DNA of 64,000 nucleotides from NORP240 sp038134485 (lineage in GTDB: Bacteria; Pseudomonadota; Gammaproteobacteria; Pseudomonadales; Pseudohongiellaceae), in contig JAYPVG010000002.1 in the NCBI GenBank assembly GCA_038134485.1, forward strand, positions 62,001-126,000, written 5' to 3'. The notes under the pieces were generated by a model, which was given only the letters and a program-made list of their open reading frames with translations, searched no databases and was not told the DNA's origin. Position numbers and translations under genes: made by a program. This document shows, piece by piece, positions 26,643 through 34,861 of the stretch; the stretch's first letter is position 1; the number at the start of each line of letters is the position of its first letter.

Positions 26643-27858
26643 CGCACGCCTCCCACGGTGGTAGGGCGACCTTCACCTGATCCAGCCGGGAAATCAGTGA
26701 TTCAAAATGAGGAGCAACCGCCGGTTCTATTCCCTGACTGGCAAGAGCATCGCTCACTTCATCGGCCAAAGCGGGACTCAGGGTAAACTTGGTCGGCCAC
26801 GCAACCAGGACATTGTCTGCAGTCTCAAGAAAAACAGAGTCAGGACGATGCTGACCCTGTTGCCGCCCCTCTGCCCGGTCGATCCGCAGGCAGGTCCATT
26901 CTGCGTTTTCAATATCGACCCAGGGAAACAGTCGCCGAAGTAAATGATCTGCTTCCTCGATCTGCTCACGATCAGTTCTGTGTACTCCGCTTTCTGCTAA
27001 TTCCCCCCCCAGATACCAGGCTACCTGACCGTCATTGCTGGAGTGGCTGGTAAGAGTCAACTGTGGGGTTAGAGAAAAGTTATCTCCGATGCAATGTACA
27101 AACAGGCGCGGTAAAGAATCTTTTCGCATAATCACCATGTTCAAGGGTCTGCGTTGCATCACGGGGCTCGCGAGTCCGATGTCTTTCAGGAGCTTGGCGT
27201 TTCCTTCGCCAGCTGCAAAAATGAACCGTTGGGCTGTCACTGTAATCGGGGAATCCCCGGCTCTAACCAGCAGCTGTCTATTTTGTCCCTGCTGCACGAA
27301 TTCCGCTTGCGTAGAATCAAGCCTGAAAATGCGCTCTTCGTTACCCTTCGCCAGAGTTTTCAGCAGAGAAACTGTATCCACAACGAAATCTGGCAGTCGG
27401 TACAGTGACCCCTGACCCCTGGCCAGAGCGAGCACCTCGGGATAGTCGGGATCGGTTACCAAGTCGATTCGCCCCGACAGCATATTGCTTCCAAGAAAGG
27501 TTTTCAGTTTCGATCGGTAACTTCCCTCAGACCACATGTAGTAGTTTTCCGATAGCAGCTGGCAGCCTCGCAGGTCGACCGGATCATTGCCGGCCAGACA
27601 GGCTCGCCAGCGGTCCGGCATACCCGTGATCGCCCTCGCTGTGCCGGAAAGCGTGCCTGACAGCGCATACTTGAGCCCACCGTGAATGATCCCCTGAGAT
27701 GCCACTGACTGGCCGTCGCCGAGCGCGGTCGATTCGAATAACAATACTGAATAGCCTTTTGCCTTCAGATGATTCAACAACCACAATCCGGCGATACCAC
27801 CACCGAGAATAACGATGTCGGCACAACAGTTTGCCATGGGGTCGGTGGTCTGGGTCAT
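26629..27858 (-). CDS. FAD-dependent oxidoreductase (DAO / glycerol-3-phosphate dehydrogenase-like)
   Basis: The 409-aa protein starts with a Rossmann FAD-binding motif, VILGGGIAGLWLLNHL, followed by LLFESTALGDGQSVASQGIIHGG, as in DAO-family oxidases. A second segment, QRFIFAAGEGNAKLL, matches the family's FAD-contact strand. ATG 27858 is used; ATG 27837 is a possible shorter start. There is no signal peptide. It forms a two-gene operon with the aldo/keto reductase and is divergent from waaA. The substrate is unknown. Confidence 0.85.
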   Translation of the reverse strand: MTQTTDPMANCCADIVILGGGIAGLWLLNHLKAKGYSVLLFESTALGDGQSVASQGIIHGGLKYALSGTLSGTARAITGMPDRWRACLAGNDPVDLRGCQLLSENYYMWSEGSYRSKLKTFLGSNMLSGRIDLVTDPDYPEVLALARGQGSLYRLPDFVVDTVSLLKTLAKGNEERIFRLDSTQAEFVQQGQNRQLLVRAGDSPITVTAQRFIFAAGEGNAKLLKDIGLASPVMQRRPLNMVIMRKDSLPRLFVHCIGDNFSLTPQLTLTSHSSNDGQVAWYLGGELAESGVHRTDREQIEEADHLLRRLFPWVDIENAEWTCLRIDRAEGRQQGQHRPDSVFLETADNVLVAWPTKFTLSPALADEVSDALASQGIEPAVAPHFESLISRLDQVKVALPPWEACDEHT

Positions 27859-27965
27859 CAGGCAGGCGGGTCTATTAGCGATTGCCGCAGAATACTTGCC
27901 TAAGTATACCGACCTGGGCGAGTATTCCCAACATGCAACTAACGCACCCTGGCTTGCGTAACTGA

Positions 27966-29255
27966 ATGTCCCGTCTTCTCTACAGTCTCCTGCTCTACCT
28001 GCTGGTTCCCCTTGTTCTTATGAGGCTTCTTTATCGGTCATTACGGACCCCGGCTTATCGCGACCGATGGAAGGAAAGGTTTGGATTCTGCCGGTTACCA
28101 AATGACTGGCACGATGCTCGACTGACAATCTGGTTTCACGCCGTATCAGTAGGCGAGACCCTGGCCGCAGCACCGCTGGTGGACGCCATTCATAAAAACT
28201 ATCCGGAAGCACAGATTGTTGTTACGACCATGACCCCTACCGGTTCAGAAAGAGTACTCGCACTATTGGGAGATGGGGTTCTTCATCCCTATCTGCCCTA
28301 CGATTTGCCTGGCGCCATGAAACGCTTTATCGCGAGCATACGACCTGACCTGTTAATTCTTATGGAGACCGAACTGTGGCCAAATCTCCTTCACCACTGT
28401 CGGGCTGTCGGCTGTCGGACCATGCTGGTCAATGCACGCTTGTCGGTCAAATCTGCTCGAAGCTATCAGCGATTCGCATCTCTGACTGAAGTGACTCTCG
28501 GCCAACTGGATGTGATTGCTGCACAGTCACAGACTGATGCGGAACGCTTCAAGGCTCTTGGCGCTTACCCTGACAGGGTGCTTGCCACGGGCAGTCTGAA
28601 ATTCGACGTCAGCCCTCCGGAAAACCAATTGGATACGCCGGCAGTATTTCAGCAAATTGCGCGTCTTGCCCGACCCGTGCTGATAGCTGCCAGTACGCGC
28701 GAGGGAGAGGAGGAAAAAATCCTCGATGCTTTTCAGGTCTGCCTGGATAAAAGACCAGAATTGCTTTTGATTCTTGTCCCAAGGCATCCTGAACGGTTCG
28801 ATCACGTTGCGCGTTTGTGTGAACAGCGGGGACTCTCTGTTGACAGGCGCAGCAAGGATCGGCTTGGTGACGATCAGATTCAGGTCTGGCTGGGTGATTC
28901 CATGGGTGAGATGTGGCGCTACTATCGATTGGCGGACCTCGCATTCGTGGGCGGAAGCCTGGTGGACACCGGATGCCATAACGTGCTGGAACCTGCTGCA
29001 CTTGGCATCCCCGTCATGGTGGGTCCTTCGCAGTTCAATTTCGCCGTCATCTGCGGACAGTTGCAGGAAGCAGGGGCCCTTGTCACCGTTGCCGATCAGC
29101 AGGATCTCGCGCGGCAAACAATACAATTGCTGGAAAATCAGCAGCAGAGACAATCCATGGGCGAGGCCGGACGGCGAACTGTTGAGTCCAATCGAGGGTG
29201 TTTGCAGCGACTGGAAACATTAATTGCCGAGCAATTACAGAAAAGGACTGAATGA
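27966..29255 (+). CDS. waaA: 3-deoxy-D-manno-octulosonic acid (Kdo) transferase
   Basis: The 429-aa protein matches the GT30 family. An N-terminal hydrophobic helix (LLYSLLLYLLVPLVLMRLLY) anchors it to the inner membrane. Family motifs include WFHAVSVGE (the catalytic Glu), TTMTPTGSERV, LMETELWPNLL and the C-terminal AFVGGSLVDTGCHNVLEPA. WaaA transfers Kdo residues to lipid IVA, the step before LpxL acylation and heptose addition. It is transcribed alone, convergent with pepQ. Confidence 0.95.
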   Translation: MSRLLYSLLLYLLVPLVLMRLLYRSLRTPAYRDRWKERFGFCRLPNDWHDARLTIWFHAVSVGETLAAAPLVDAIHKNYPEAQIVVTTMTPTGSERVLALLGDGVLHPYLPYDLPGAMKRFIASIRPDLLILMETELWPNLLHHCRAVGCRTMLVNARLSVKSARSYQRFASLTEVTLGQLDVIAAQSQTDAERFKALGAYPDRVLATGSLKFDVSPPENQLDTPAVFQQIARLARPVLIAASTREGEEEKILDAFQVCLDKRPELLLILVPRHPERFDHVARLCEQRGLSVDRRSKDRLGDDQIQVWLGDSMGEMWRYYRLADLAFVGGSLVDTGCHNVLEPAALGIPVMVGPSQFNFAVICGQLQEAGALVTVADQQDLARQTIQLLENQQQRQSMGEAGRRTVESNRGCLQRLETLIAEQLQKRTE

Positions 29256-29282
29256 CTCACAGATCGAGTCCCCGGAATGCAA

Positions 29283-30596
29283 TCAATGCCTGGTTAAATT
29301 CTCCGCGCCGCCGGCTGTTACTCTGACATTATCCTCGATCCGAACTCCACCAAGATGGAGCAGTTCGTCTACCAGCGGCCAGTCAATCCTGGTTCCAGCG
29401 GGAGTGTCACGGATCGGGTCAAGCAACTGGCCTATAAAGTAAAAGCCAGGCTCAACAGTAATTACCATGTCCTCAGTTAGGGTCCTGGTAGTTCTTAAAA
29501 AAGGGAATTCCTCGGGCGGAGCCAGCAGATTCCCTTCAGAATCTGACAAATGCCCACCAACGTCGTGAACTTGCACACCGAGTAAATGACCAATTCCATG
29601 GGGCATGAATAGCTGTGGTAGCTGCAGGGACAGTGCTTCCTCGACGCTGCAGCTAATCAGCTGCAGATCCACTGCCACGTGAGCGACCTGCCGCATCGCT
29701 GAGCGTTGCAGTTCAATGCAGGAGAGTCCCGGACGCACCTCATTGACCAGTTTCTGCTGTGCAATCTCCATCCCTTCAAGCAGGAGTTTAAAGGCCTCAT
29801 GAACATCATTTGCGATAGTTGTACGGGTAATGTCCGAACAGTAATTGTTTATCCGGCATCCTGCATCTATCAGTAACACCTGGCCCTTCTGGCGTGACGG
29901 CAGGGTGAGACGCTTATTTTGATAGTGCAATATGGCAGCCTTTTCATTCATTGCTACGATGCTGGTGTACGGACAGTCCTGATCTATCATCCGGCAGGCC
30001 TGCAAGTACGCCATATGAACGTTATACTCGCTACCGCCTTCCAGAAAACTTGCTTTCGCTGCGGCGTGACCCTGAAGAGCTGATGCGTTGGCTTTTCTCA
30101 GTTGCTGGATTTCATAGTCTGATTTGAAGGCGCGCTGATAGTCCAGTCGATTCAACAGGTGCCGTGGATTTATCATCTGCGATGATATGCCGAGAGATCT
30201 GGCGAAGTTTTCTGCTTCACCCAGAAAGGCCAGCCGATTTACATTCGCAAGATGTTGTTTCACCTGTTCGACTGCAAGCAGTGAAACAATATCAAATTCA
30301 GAGACCCACCAATCGGCATTCTCTATGCTCTGATCGTACCAGTAATCTGGTGGTATGACCTGAAAGTAAATTGGGCGTTGACCGGGAACGATCAGTAGCA
30401 GCTGGTCCGGCCTGTTGATCGGCAACCAATGACAGAAATGCCCGTATGCTCTGAATGGCGGCGCCTGATCATCGCCATGGTAGAAATGTTCGATACCACT
30501 GTGAATAAGTATCCCGTCGATTCCTCCCAGGCCAGTCAGAGACTGTTCGTAGCTCTGGTGTAATCGTACGATGTGCCTGCTATATTCTTTGCTCAT
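29283..30596 (-). CDS. pepQ: Xaa-Pro dipeptidase
   Basis: The 437-aa protein matches the M24B family size. The N-terminal domain starts with YSRHIVRLHQSYEQ. The C-terminal pita-bread domain carries the dimetal ligands: LLIDAGCRINNYCSDITRT (two Asp), MPHGIGHLLGVQVHDVGG (His) and TVEPGFYF (Glu), with the last Glu near GGVRIEDNVRVT. PepQ hydrolyses Xaa-Pro dipeptides in the cytoplasm. It is divergent from the acetyltransferase gene at 30670. Confidence 0.94.
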   Translation of the reverse strand: MSKEYSRHIVRLHQSYEQSLTGLGGIDGILIHSGIEHFYHGDDQAPPFRAYGHFCHWLPINRPDQLLLIVPGQRPIYFQVIPPDYWYDQSIENADWWVSEFDIVSLLAVEQVKQHLANVNRLAFLGEAENFARSLGISSQMINPRHLLNRLDYQRAFKSDYEIQQLRKANASALQGHAAAKASFLEGGSEYNVHMAYLQACRMIDQDCPYTSIVAMNEKAAILHYQNKRLTLPSRQKGQVLLIDAGCRINNYCSDITRTTIANDVHEAFKLLLEGMEIAQQKLVNEVRPGLSCIELQRSAMRQVAHVAVDLQLISCSVEEALSLQLPQLFMPHGIGHLLGVQVHDVGGHLSDSEGNLLAPPEEFPFLRTTRTLTEDMVITVEPGFYFIGQLLDPIRDTPAGTRIDWPLVDELLHLGGVRIEDNVRVTAGGAENLTRH

Positions 30597-30669
30597 AGCC
30601 GCAACTATAGCAAATAGTGAGCTAAGGTATCCGTAATTAATTTTTCAACCAAATTGAGAATACTAGAAA

Positions 30670-31182
30670 GTGAGTTACTGCCTGTTTGAGACCTCTCGCC
30701 TGAAACTGAGGCGCATTACTGCCGCGGACTTTGACGACATGATGGCAGTATACGGTGACCCCATCGCGGCGCGCTGGGTAGACGACGGTCAACCGCTTGC
30801 GGAAAAGGATTGTCATCGCTGGATAGCGGTGACCCTCGAAAATTACGTCAATCGAGGCTACGGTATGTTTGCCGCGGTGGATAGACTAGACGATTCAATA
30901 GTCGGGTTTTGCGGATTGGTACATCCGGGAGGACAAGAGGTGCCGGAAATCAAGTATGCGTTGAAACGCACCTGCTGGGGTAAAGGACTGGCAAGTGAGC
31001 TCGTGCAGTCTTTACTGGCCTATGCCCATGAAGAGCTGGCTATGCACGAAGTAATCGCCACCATCGATCCCGCCAATCTCGCATCCCAACGCGTTGCACA
31101 AAAAGCCGGGATGCGAATGATAGAAATCCAAATAGATGCCGCTGGTCTACCGATTCAGGTTTACCGCTCAAAGAAGTCTTGA
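30670..31182 (+). CDS. GNAT-family N-acetyltransferase (RimJ/RimL-like)
   Basis: The 170-aa protein starts at GTG 30670. It has the GNAT layout: ETSRLKLRRITAADFDDMM at the start, the CoA-binding segment RTCWGKGLASELVQSLLAYA (with the Q/RxxGxG/A-like loop) and the late strand VIATIDPANLASQRVAQKAGM, typical of the RimJ/RimL branch. The target could be a protein N-terminus or a small molecule; nothing in the context decides it. Confidence 0.88.
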   Translation: MSYCLFETSRLKLRRITAADFDDMMAVYGDPIAARWVDDGQPLAEKDCHRWIAVTLENYVNRGYGMFAAVDRLDDSIVGFCGLVHPGGQEVPEIKYALKRTCWGKGLASELVQSLLAYAHEELAMHEVIATIDPANLASQRVAQKAGMRMIEIQIDAAGLPIQVYRSKKS

Positions 31183-31261
31183 ATTGCATTCCCAATGTAT
31201 TGGAATATTCTGCCGGGGCGACACATCTCGTTACTCGCGCATTGGTTAAGAGGAAAATTTT

Positions 31262-32461
31262 TTGGTAATCAATACCGTTAAAGAATCCGTCAAGGAGTTT
31301 TTTCAATTCAAGGCCTCGGGCGGCGTGCTGCTAATCATTGCCACCATCCTTGCCATGACGATCGAAAACTCCCCGTTGAATGGCTACTACGATGCGCTGC
31401 TGGGAATACCGGTCGAGATCCGCTTCGGGGAATTTGAAATTGCCAAACCCTTGCTGCTCTGGGTCAATGACGGGTTGATGGCGATTTTCTTCTTTCTCAT
31501 CGGTCTCGAAATAAAGCGCGAGTTACTGGATGGAGAGCTGTCCGATCCCGCCAGAGTGGTATTGCCTGTAATTGCCGCGATGGGTGGCATGGCGGCGCCC
31601 GCCATTATCTATTCTGCAATTAACTGGGGCGACCCTGTGGCTATGAAGGGTTGGGCCATTCCCTCTGCCACCGATATCGCATTTGCTCTGGGAGTAATCG
31701 CCCTTTTGGGCACCCGCGTACCGAGTTCCCTGAAAATATTTTTGATGACGCTCGCCATAGTTGATGACCTCGGCGCAATTGTAGTCATTGCTATTTTCTA
31801 CACGACCAGCCTGTCGATTTTTTCGCTGGTAACAGCGCTGTGCGTCATCGTCCTGCTTTATCTGCTAAATCGAAGAGGGGTAATCGACCTGGCACCCTAC
31901 CTTTTATTGAGCGTGGTGCTTTGGGCTGCAGTATTGAAGTCAGGTGTTCACGCTACACTTGCGGGAGTAGTAGCCGCGCTGTTTATACCCTACCGGGTCC
32001 CGCCAGGTGAGTCACGCACCCAGTTGGAGCGACTGGAGCATGACCTGCATCCGGTTGTCGTGTTCGCGATTCTGCCCCTGTTTGCGTTTGCCAATACTGG
32101 TGTGCCCCTTGACGGTTTGACGCTGGAGACATTTTTGCACCCGGTTCCTCTGGGCATAGCTCTGGGTCTCTTTTTCGGGAATCAACTGGGGATAATGGGG
32201 TTCTCGTGGATTGCCATCAAGCTTGGTTTTGCCAGGCTTCCCAAGGATGCGAGTTGGCTGCAGGTTTACGGAGTGTCGATGCTTTGCGGTATCGGATTTA
32301 CTATGAGCCTGTTTATCGGATCGCTGGCATTCGAGCAGGGGGGACCTGCTCTTGGCGTCGACGATCGGGTTGGTATTCTGGCCGGCTCATTGCTGTCGGG
32401 AAGTCTGGGTTACCTGTTGCTACGTTTTGCTCCTTCCAAGGTTTCTGGATCCGACCACTAG
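31262..32461 (+). CDS. nhaA: Na+/H+ antiporter NhaA
   Basis: The 399-aa protein has about 12 membrane helices. The start is TTG 31262, supported by AGGAAA about 8 nt upstream. The ion-binding pair of NhaA, two adjacent Asp in the middle of the protein, is in LAIVDDLGAIVVIAIFY. Other family motifs are FFFLIGLEIKRELLDGEL and PSATDIAFALGVIALLG. NhaA exports sodium using the proton gradient, fitting a saline habitat. It is a single-gene unit. Confidence 0.95.
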   Translation: MVINTVKESVKEFFQFKASGGVLLIIATILAMTIENSPLNGYYDALLGIPVEIRFGEFEIAKPLLLWVNDGLMAIFFFLIGLEIKRELLDGELSDPARVVLPVIAAMGGMAAPAIIYSAINWGDPVAMKGWAIPSATDIAFALGVIALLGTRVPSSLKIFLMTLAIVDDLGAIVVIAIFYTTSLSIFSLVTALCVIVLLYLLNRRGVIDLAPYLLLSVVLWAAVLKSGVHATLAGVVAALFIPYRVPPGESRTQLERLEHDLHPVVVFAILPLFAFANTGVPLDGLTLETFLHPVPLGIALGLFFGNQLGIMGFSWIAIKLGFARLPKDASWLQVYGVSMLCGIGFTMSLFIGSLAFEQGGPALGVDDRVGILAGSLLSGSLGYLLLRFAPSKVSGSDH

Positions 32462-32530
32462 CGCAATCCCATGCTGTTGGCATACTGTCTCTTAGACACT
32501 CACATTCACTTATCAAATGGCGAGGTTATT

Positions 32531-32863
32531 ATGATCAAGACTACAACACCAAACATTGAGGGCAGACAGGTCACCGAGTACCTCGGCGTGGTAGTCGGTG
32601 AAGCGATTCTTGGTGCCAATATATTCAAAGACATTTTTGGGGCGGTGCGTGATATCGTCGGTGGTAGAGCTGGCGCCTATGAAGAAGAACTCGGTCATGC
32701 CCGTGAGATCGCTTTCGAAGAAATGGAGCAGGAGGCACGCATGTTGGGGGCCGACGCTATTGTAGGTATAGACCTGGATTATGAGGTGATAGGTATGAAA
32801 GGCGGCATGATGATGGTCAGTGTCAGCGGCACTGCCGTGAAAACCCGTCTCGTACGAGACTAA
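32531..32863 (+). CDS. YbjQ/UPF0145 family protein
   Basis: The protein is 110 aa from ATG 32531 with CGAGG about 7 nt upstream; the frame is open earlier but with no good start. It matches the YbjQ family of small pentameric proteins: TTTPNIEGRQVTEYLGVVVG at the start and AIVGIDLDYEVIG followed by a Gly/Met-rich MMMVSVSGTAV at the end. The family is sometimes labelled heavy-metal-binding, but its function is not established. Confidence 0.9.
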   Translation: MIKTTTPNIEGRQVTEYLGVVVGEAILGANIFKDIFGAVRDIVGGRAGAYEEELGHAREIAFEEMEQEARMLGADAIVGIDLDYEVIGMKGGMMMVSVSGTAVKTRLVRD

Positions 32864-33054
32864 TTGGTTGCGCCCATTGCCGTTTGCGGAGTGCGGTAGT
32901 GGTGCATGGGCAATTCCTCCTGTTGACGCTTTTCCGTCCAGCTCCGGACTGGCGATTTTCTGCAGGCAGACTACACTTGGTTTGAGACTCGTGGCTTTCA
33001 GCGAGCTCCGATAGTCGATTGAGAAGCGTCAAACTATAGCCACGGACGGCACGC

Positions 33055-33651
33055 GTGATCAGGCGAAAAAATCAGTTACTTCATTCCAGAACTTTCAAAC
33101 TGTTGCAGGAGGGTGATCCCGCCGATCCTTATTTCCTCGACGAAGCTTGCTTCCACGTCTATCTGAACCGGCTACTGCACGGTTTAAAAGCTTTTCGGGT
33201 GCAGCTTCATACCTATGTGTTAATGCCTTGTTTGGTACAGCTCCTTGCCAGTCCTTATTCCCGCGGCGGGTTTGCCATGATCGTGGAAACGACGGCCATC
33301 GACTATGGTGAGTACTTCATCAACCGGTTTGGATATTCCTGTTCACTGCAACGCTGTAAACCGGCTCTGCAAATGGTTCCAACAGGAGGCCAGTTACTGG
33401 ATTGTCAGAAGGATATTGAATTGGCTCCAGTGCGCGCGGGGCTGGTCGACAGGCCAGTCGAGTATCGTTGGTCCGGCTATCGGACCAATGCGTTCGGTGG
33501 TCATAGAAATCCCATAGTGATGCACAGGGAATACCGGGACTATTGTTTCGAGAGTCGGCAACCATACCAGCGTTACCGCGACTTCGTAGCCGCTACTGCA
33601 TCAGCAGATAGTTTTCACCCACGGACCTCAGGTTTGCAGGAGCGTATCTGA
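33055..33651 (+). pseudogene. REP-associated tyrosine transposase homologue without its catalytic residues
   Basis: The 198-aa frame from GTG 33055 aligns by eye to REP-associated Y1 transposases: LHTYVLMP in place of HAYVLMP, then DIELAPVRAGLVDRPVEYRW followed by SGYRTNAFGG in place of YIELNPVRAG...YPWSSYRANA. The HUH motif (normally NHVHLL) reads CLVQLL, so both metal-binding His are gone, and the Tyr before IELNPVRA is Asp here. It therefore cannot nick DNA. The frame is still open with recognisable spacing, so it is either a domesticated protein or a recently decayed copy. A 9-bp inverted repeat (TTGACGCTT at 32923-32931, AAGCGTCAA at 33024-33032) lies just upstream. Its last 59 bases overlap the end of the DUF2235 gene on the other strand. 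Confidence 0.7.
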
Positions 33652-34747
33652 TCGGCGTCAGCTTGGTAAAGCTGTTGCAATGTTCGGCGAGAAAGAAATG
33701 TTCCTGATGCTGCAAGGTGATTGCAGCATGGTGGACCTTGACGGGCAAGGACGTGGTCTGCTCATTGCGCAACACGTGGATGCGGCGTGGTTCCGTCTTG
33801 AATCCGTCGCCGTGATAGTGAATGTGAAAATCATCCCGCATAAGATCGTAGTCGAGATATCCTTCAAACTGCCTGGAAAATTCGACTTTCGGTTCTGACA
33901 GTGATTCCTGCAGGCGCTTCGCCATGTAGGCCAGGGCAATGTTACCGAGGTGACTTTCATGATAAGCACCGCCGACGTCTCCGTGATTTCCCGGAAACCA
34001 GACTTCATCCACATTATCTCTGTGATTGGCGAGTGTGGGCACAAACGGTTCGCGACTTTCATCGATGGCTACGAGGTGGATCGCTTGCTGTACATTGGGA
34101 GAAATTGTCAGATCGCGAAAAAGATTAATTCTCTGAAAATTAAGCGGGCCAACATTGAACGGAATTCCAAACGCGCCGACGGTGTCGAAAAGCCCCAGGA
34201 AGTTCACGTCGACCTGAAAGCTGCCCTCGCCTTTCTCCCGGTAATGAGAAAATAACCATTCTTTCTCTCCGCTGATTTTGTTTTTCACCTGTCGGTAGTG
34301 AAGATCTACTTTTTTTGGCAAGCCGTGTTCATAAAGTTTGGTGGCAAGCAGCCTGGCGCTGGCAGCTCCGCGGCTATATCCGATAATACAAATCCTGTCT
34401 CCTGGCTGATAGTGCTTGCAGATACTGGCATATGCGTGGTCTCTGATATTTCGTTCACCGGCCCCGAAGGCTCCCTGATAGTAACCAATCGATCTGATAT
34501 TTTCCTCGTCGTTGCCAATACCCCGGAAATAAAGACCCAGTTGCCTGGTTGTGCTTTTCTGATGCGGGATGATATCGGAGACGTGAGTGCCGGAGAGCGA
34601 TGAAAACATCTTGTAGATATTGGTTATCGCGCCATCATTGCCATGACCGTTTTCGTCATTCCATGTTCCATCCATGAAGATGAGAAGTGCCCGGGGTTTG
34701 GCCTTGCCTGCAAGCTGGATTTCGTAACTTTCTTTCTTCTGTGGCAT
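33593..34747 (-). CDS. DUF2235 alpha/beta-hydrolase-like protein
   Basis: The 384-aa protein matches the DUF2235 family: LLIFMDGTWNDE near the start, then the nucleophile motif IGYSRGAASARLLA (GxSxG), LGLFDTVGAFG with an acidic residue, and WFPGNHGDVGGAYHESHLG with the His. Ser, Asp and His candidates of a catalytic triad are thus present. Related domains occur in type VI phospholipase effectors (Tle1), but no vgrG, immunity gene or PAAR gene is nearby and there is no signal peptide, so a stand-alone cytoplasmic hydrolase is the safer call. Confidence 0.85.
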   Translation of the reverse strand: MPQKKESYEIQLAGKAKPRALLIFMDGTWNDENGHGNDGAITNIYKMFSSLSGTHVSDIIPHQKSTTRQLGLYFRGIGNDEENIRSIGYYQGAFGAGERNIRDHAYASICKHYQPGDRICIIGYSRGAASARLLATKLYEHGLPKKVDLHYRQVKNKISGEKEWLFSHYREKGEGSFQVDVNFLGLFDTVGAFGIPFNVGPLNFQRINLFRDLTISPNVQQAIHLVAIDESREPFVPTLANHRDNVDEVWFPGNHGDVGGAYHESHLGNIALAYMAKRLQESLSEPKVEFSRQFEGYLDYDLMRDDFHIHYHGDGFKTEPRRIHVLRNEQTTSLPVKVHHAAITLQHQEHFFLAEHCNSFTKLTPIRYAPANLRSVGENYLLMQ

Positions 34748-34861
34748 GTCGAATCGCCTTCACTTGTTGTGAAACCGATTATTGAAACAAGACTCTTTGA
34801 CTGCAATAGGTAATTGCGAAATGATTGCTTTGAAAGTTAGATAAGCGCGAGGCGCTCACGT

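Noticed and set aside
33593..34747. Type VI secretion phospholipase effector
   Set aside because: The DUF2235 fold is shared, but no vgrG, PAAR, immunity or other T6SS gene is nearby.
34836..34861. Terminator hairpin (AGCGC/GCGCT) after gcvP
   Set aside because: The stem is only 5 bp and no T-run follows in the gcvP direction.
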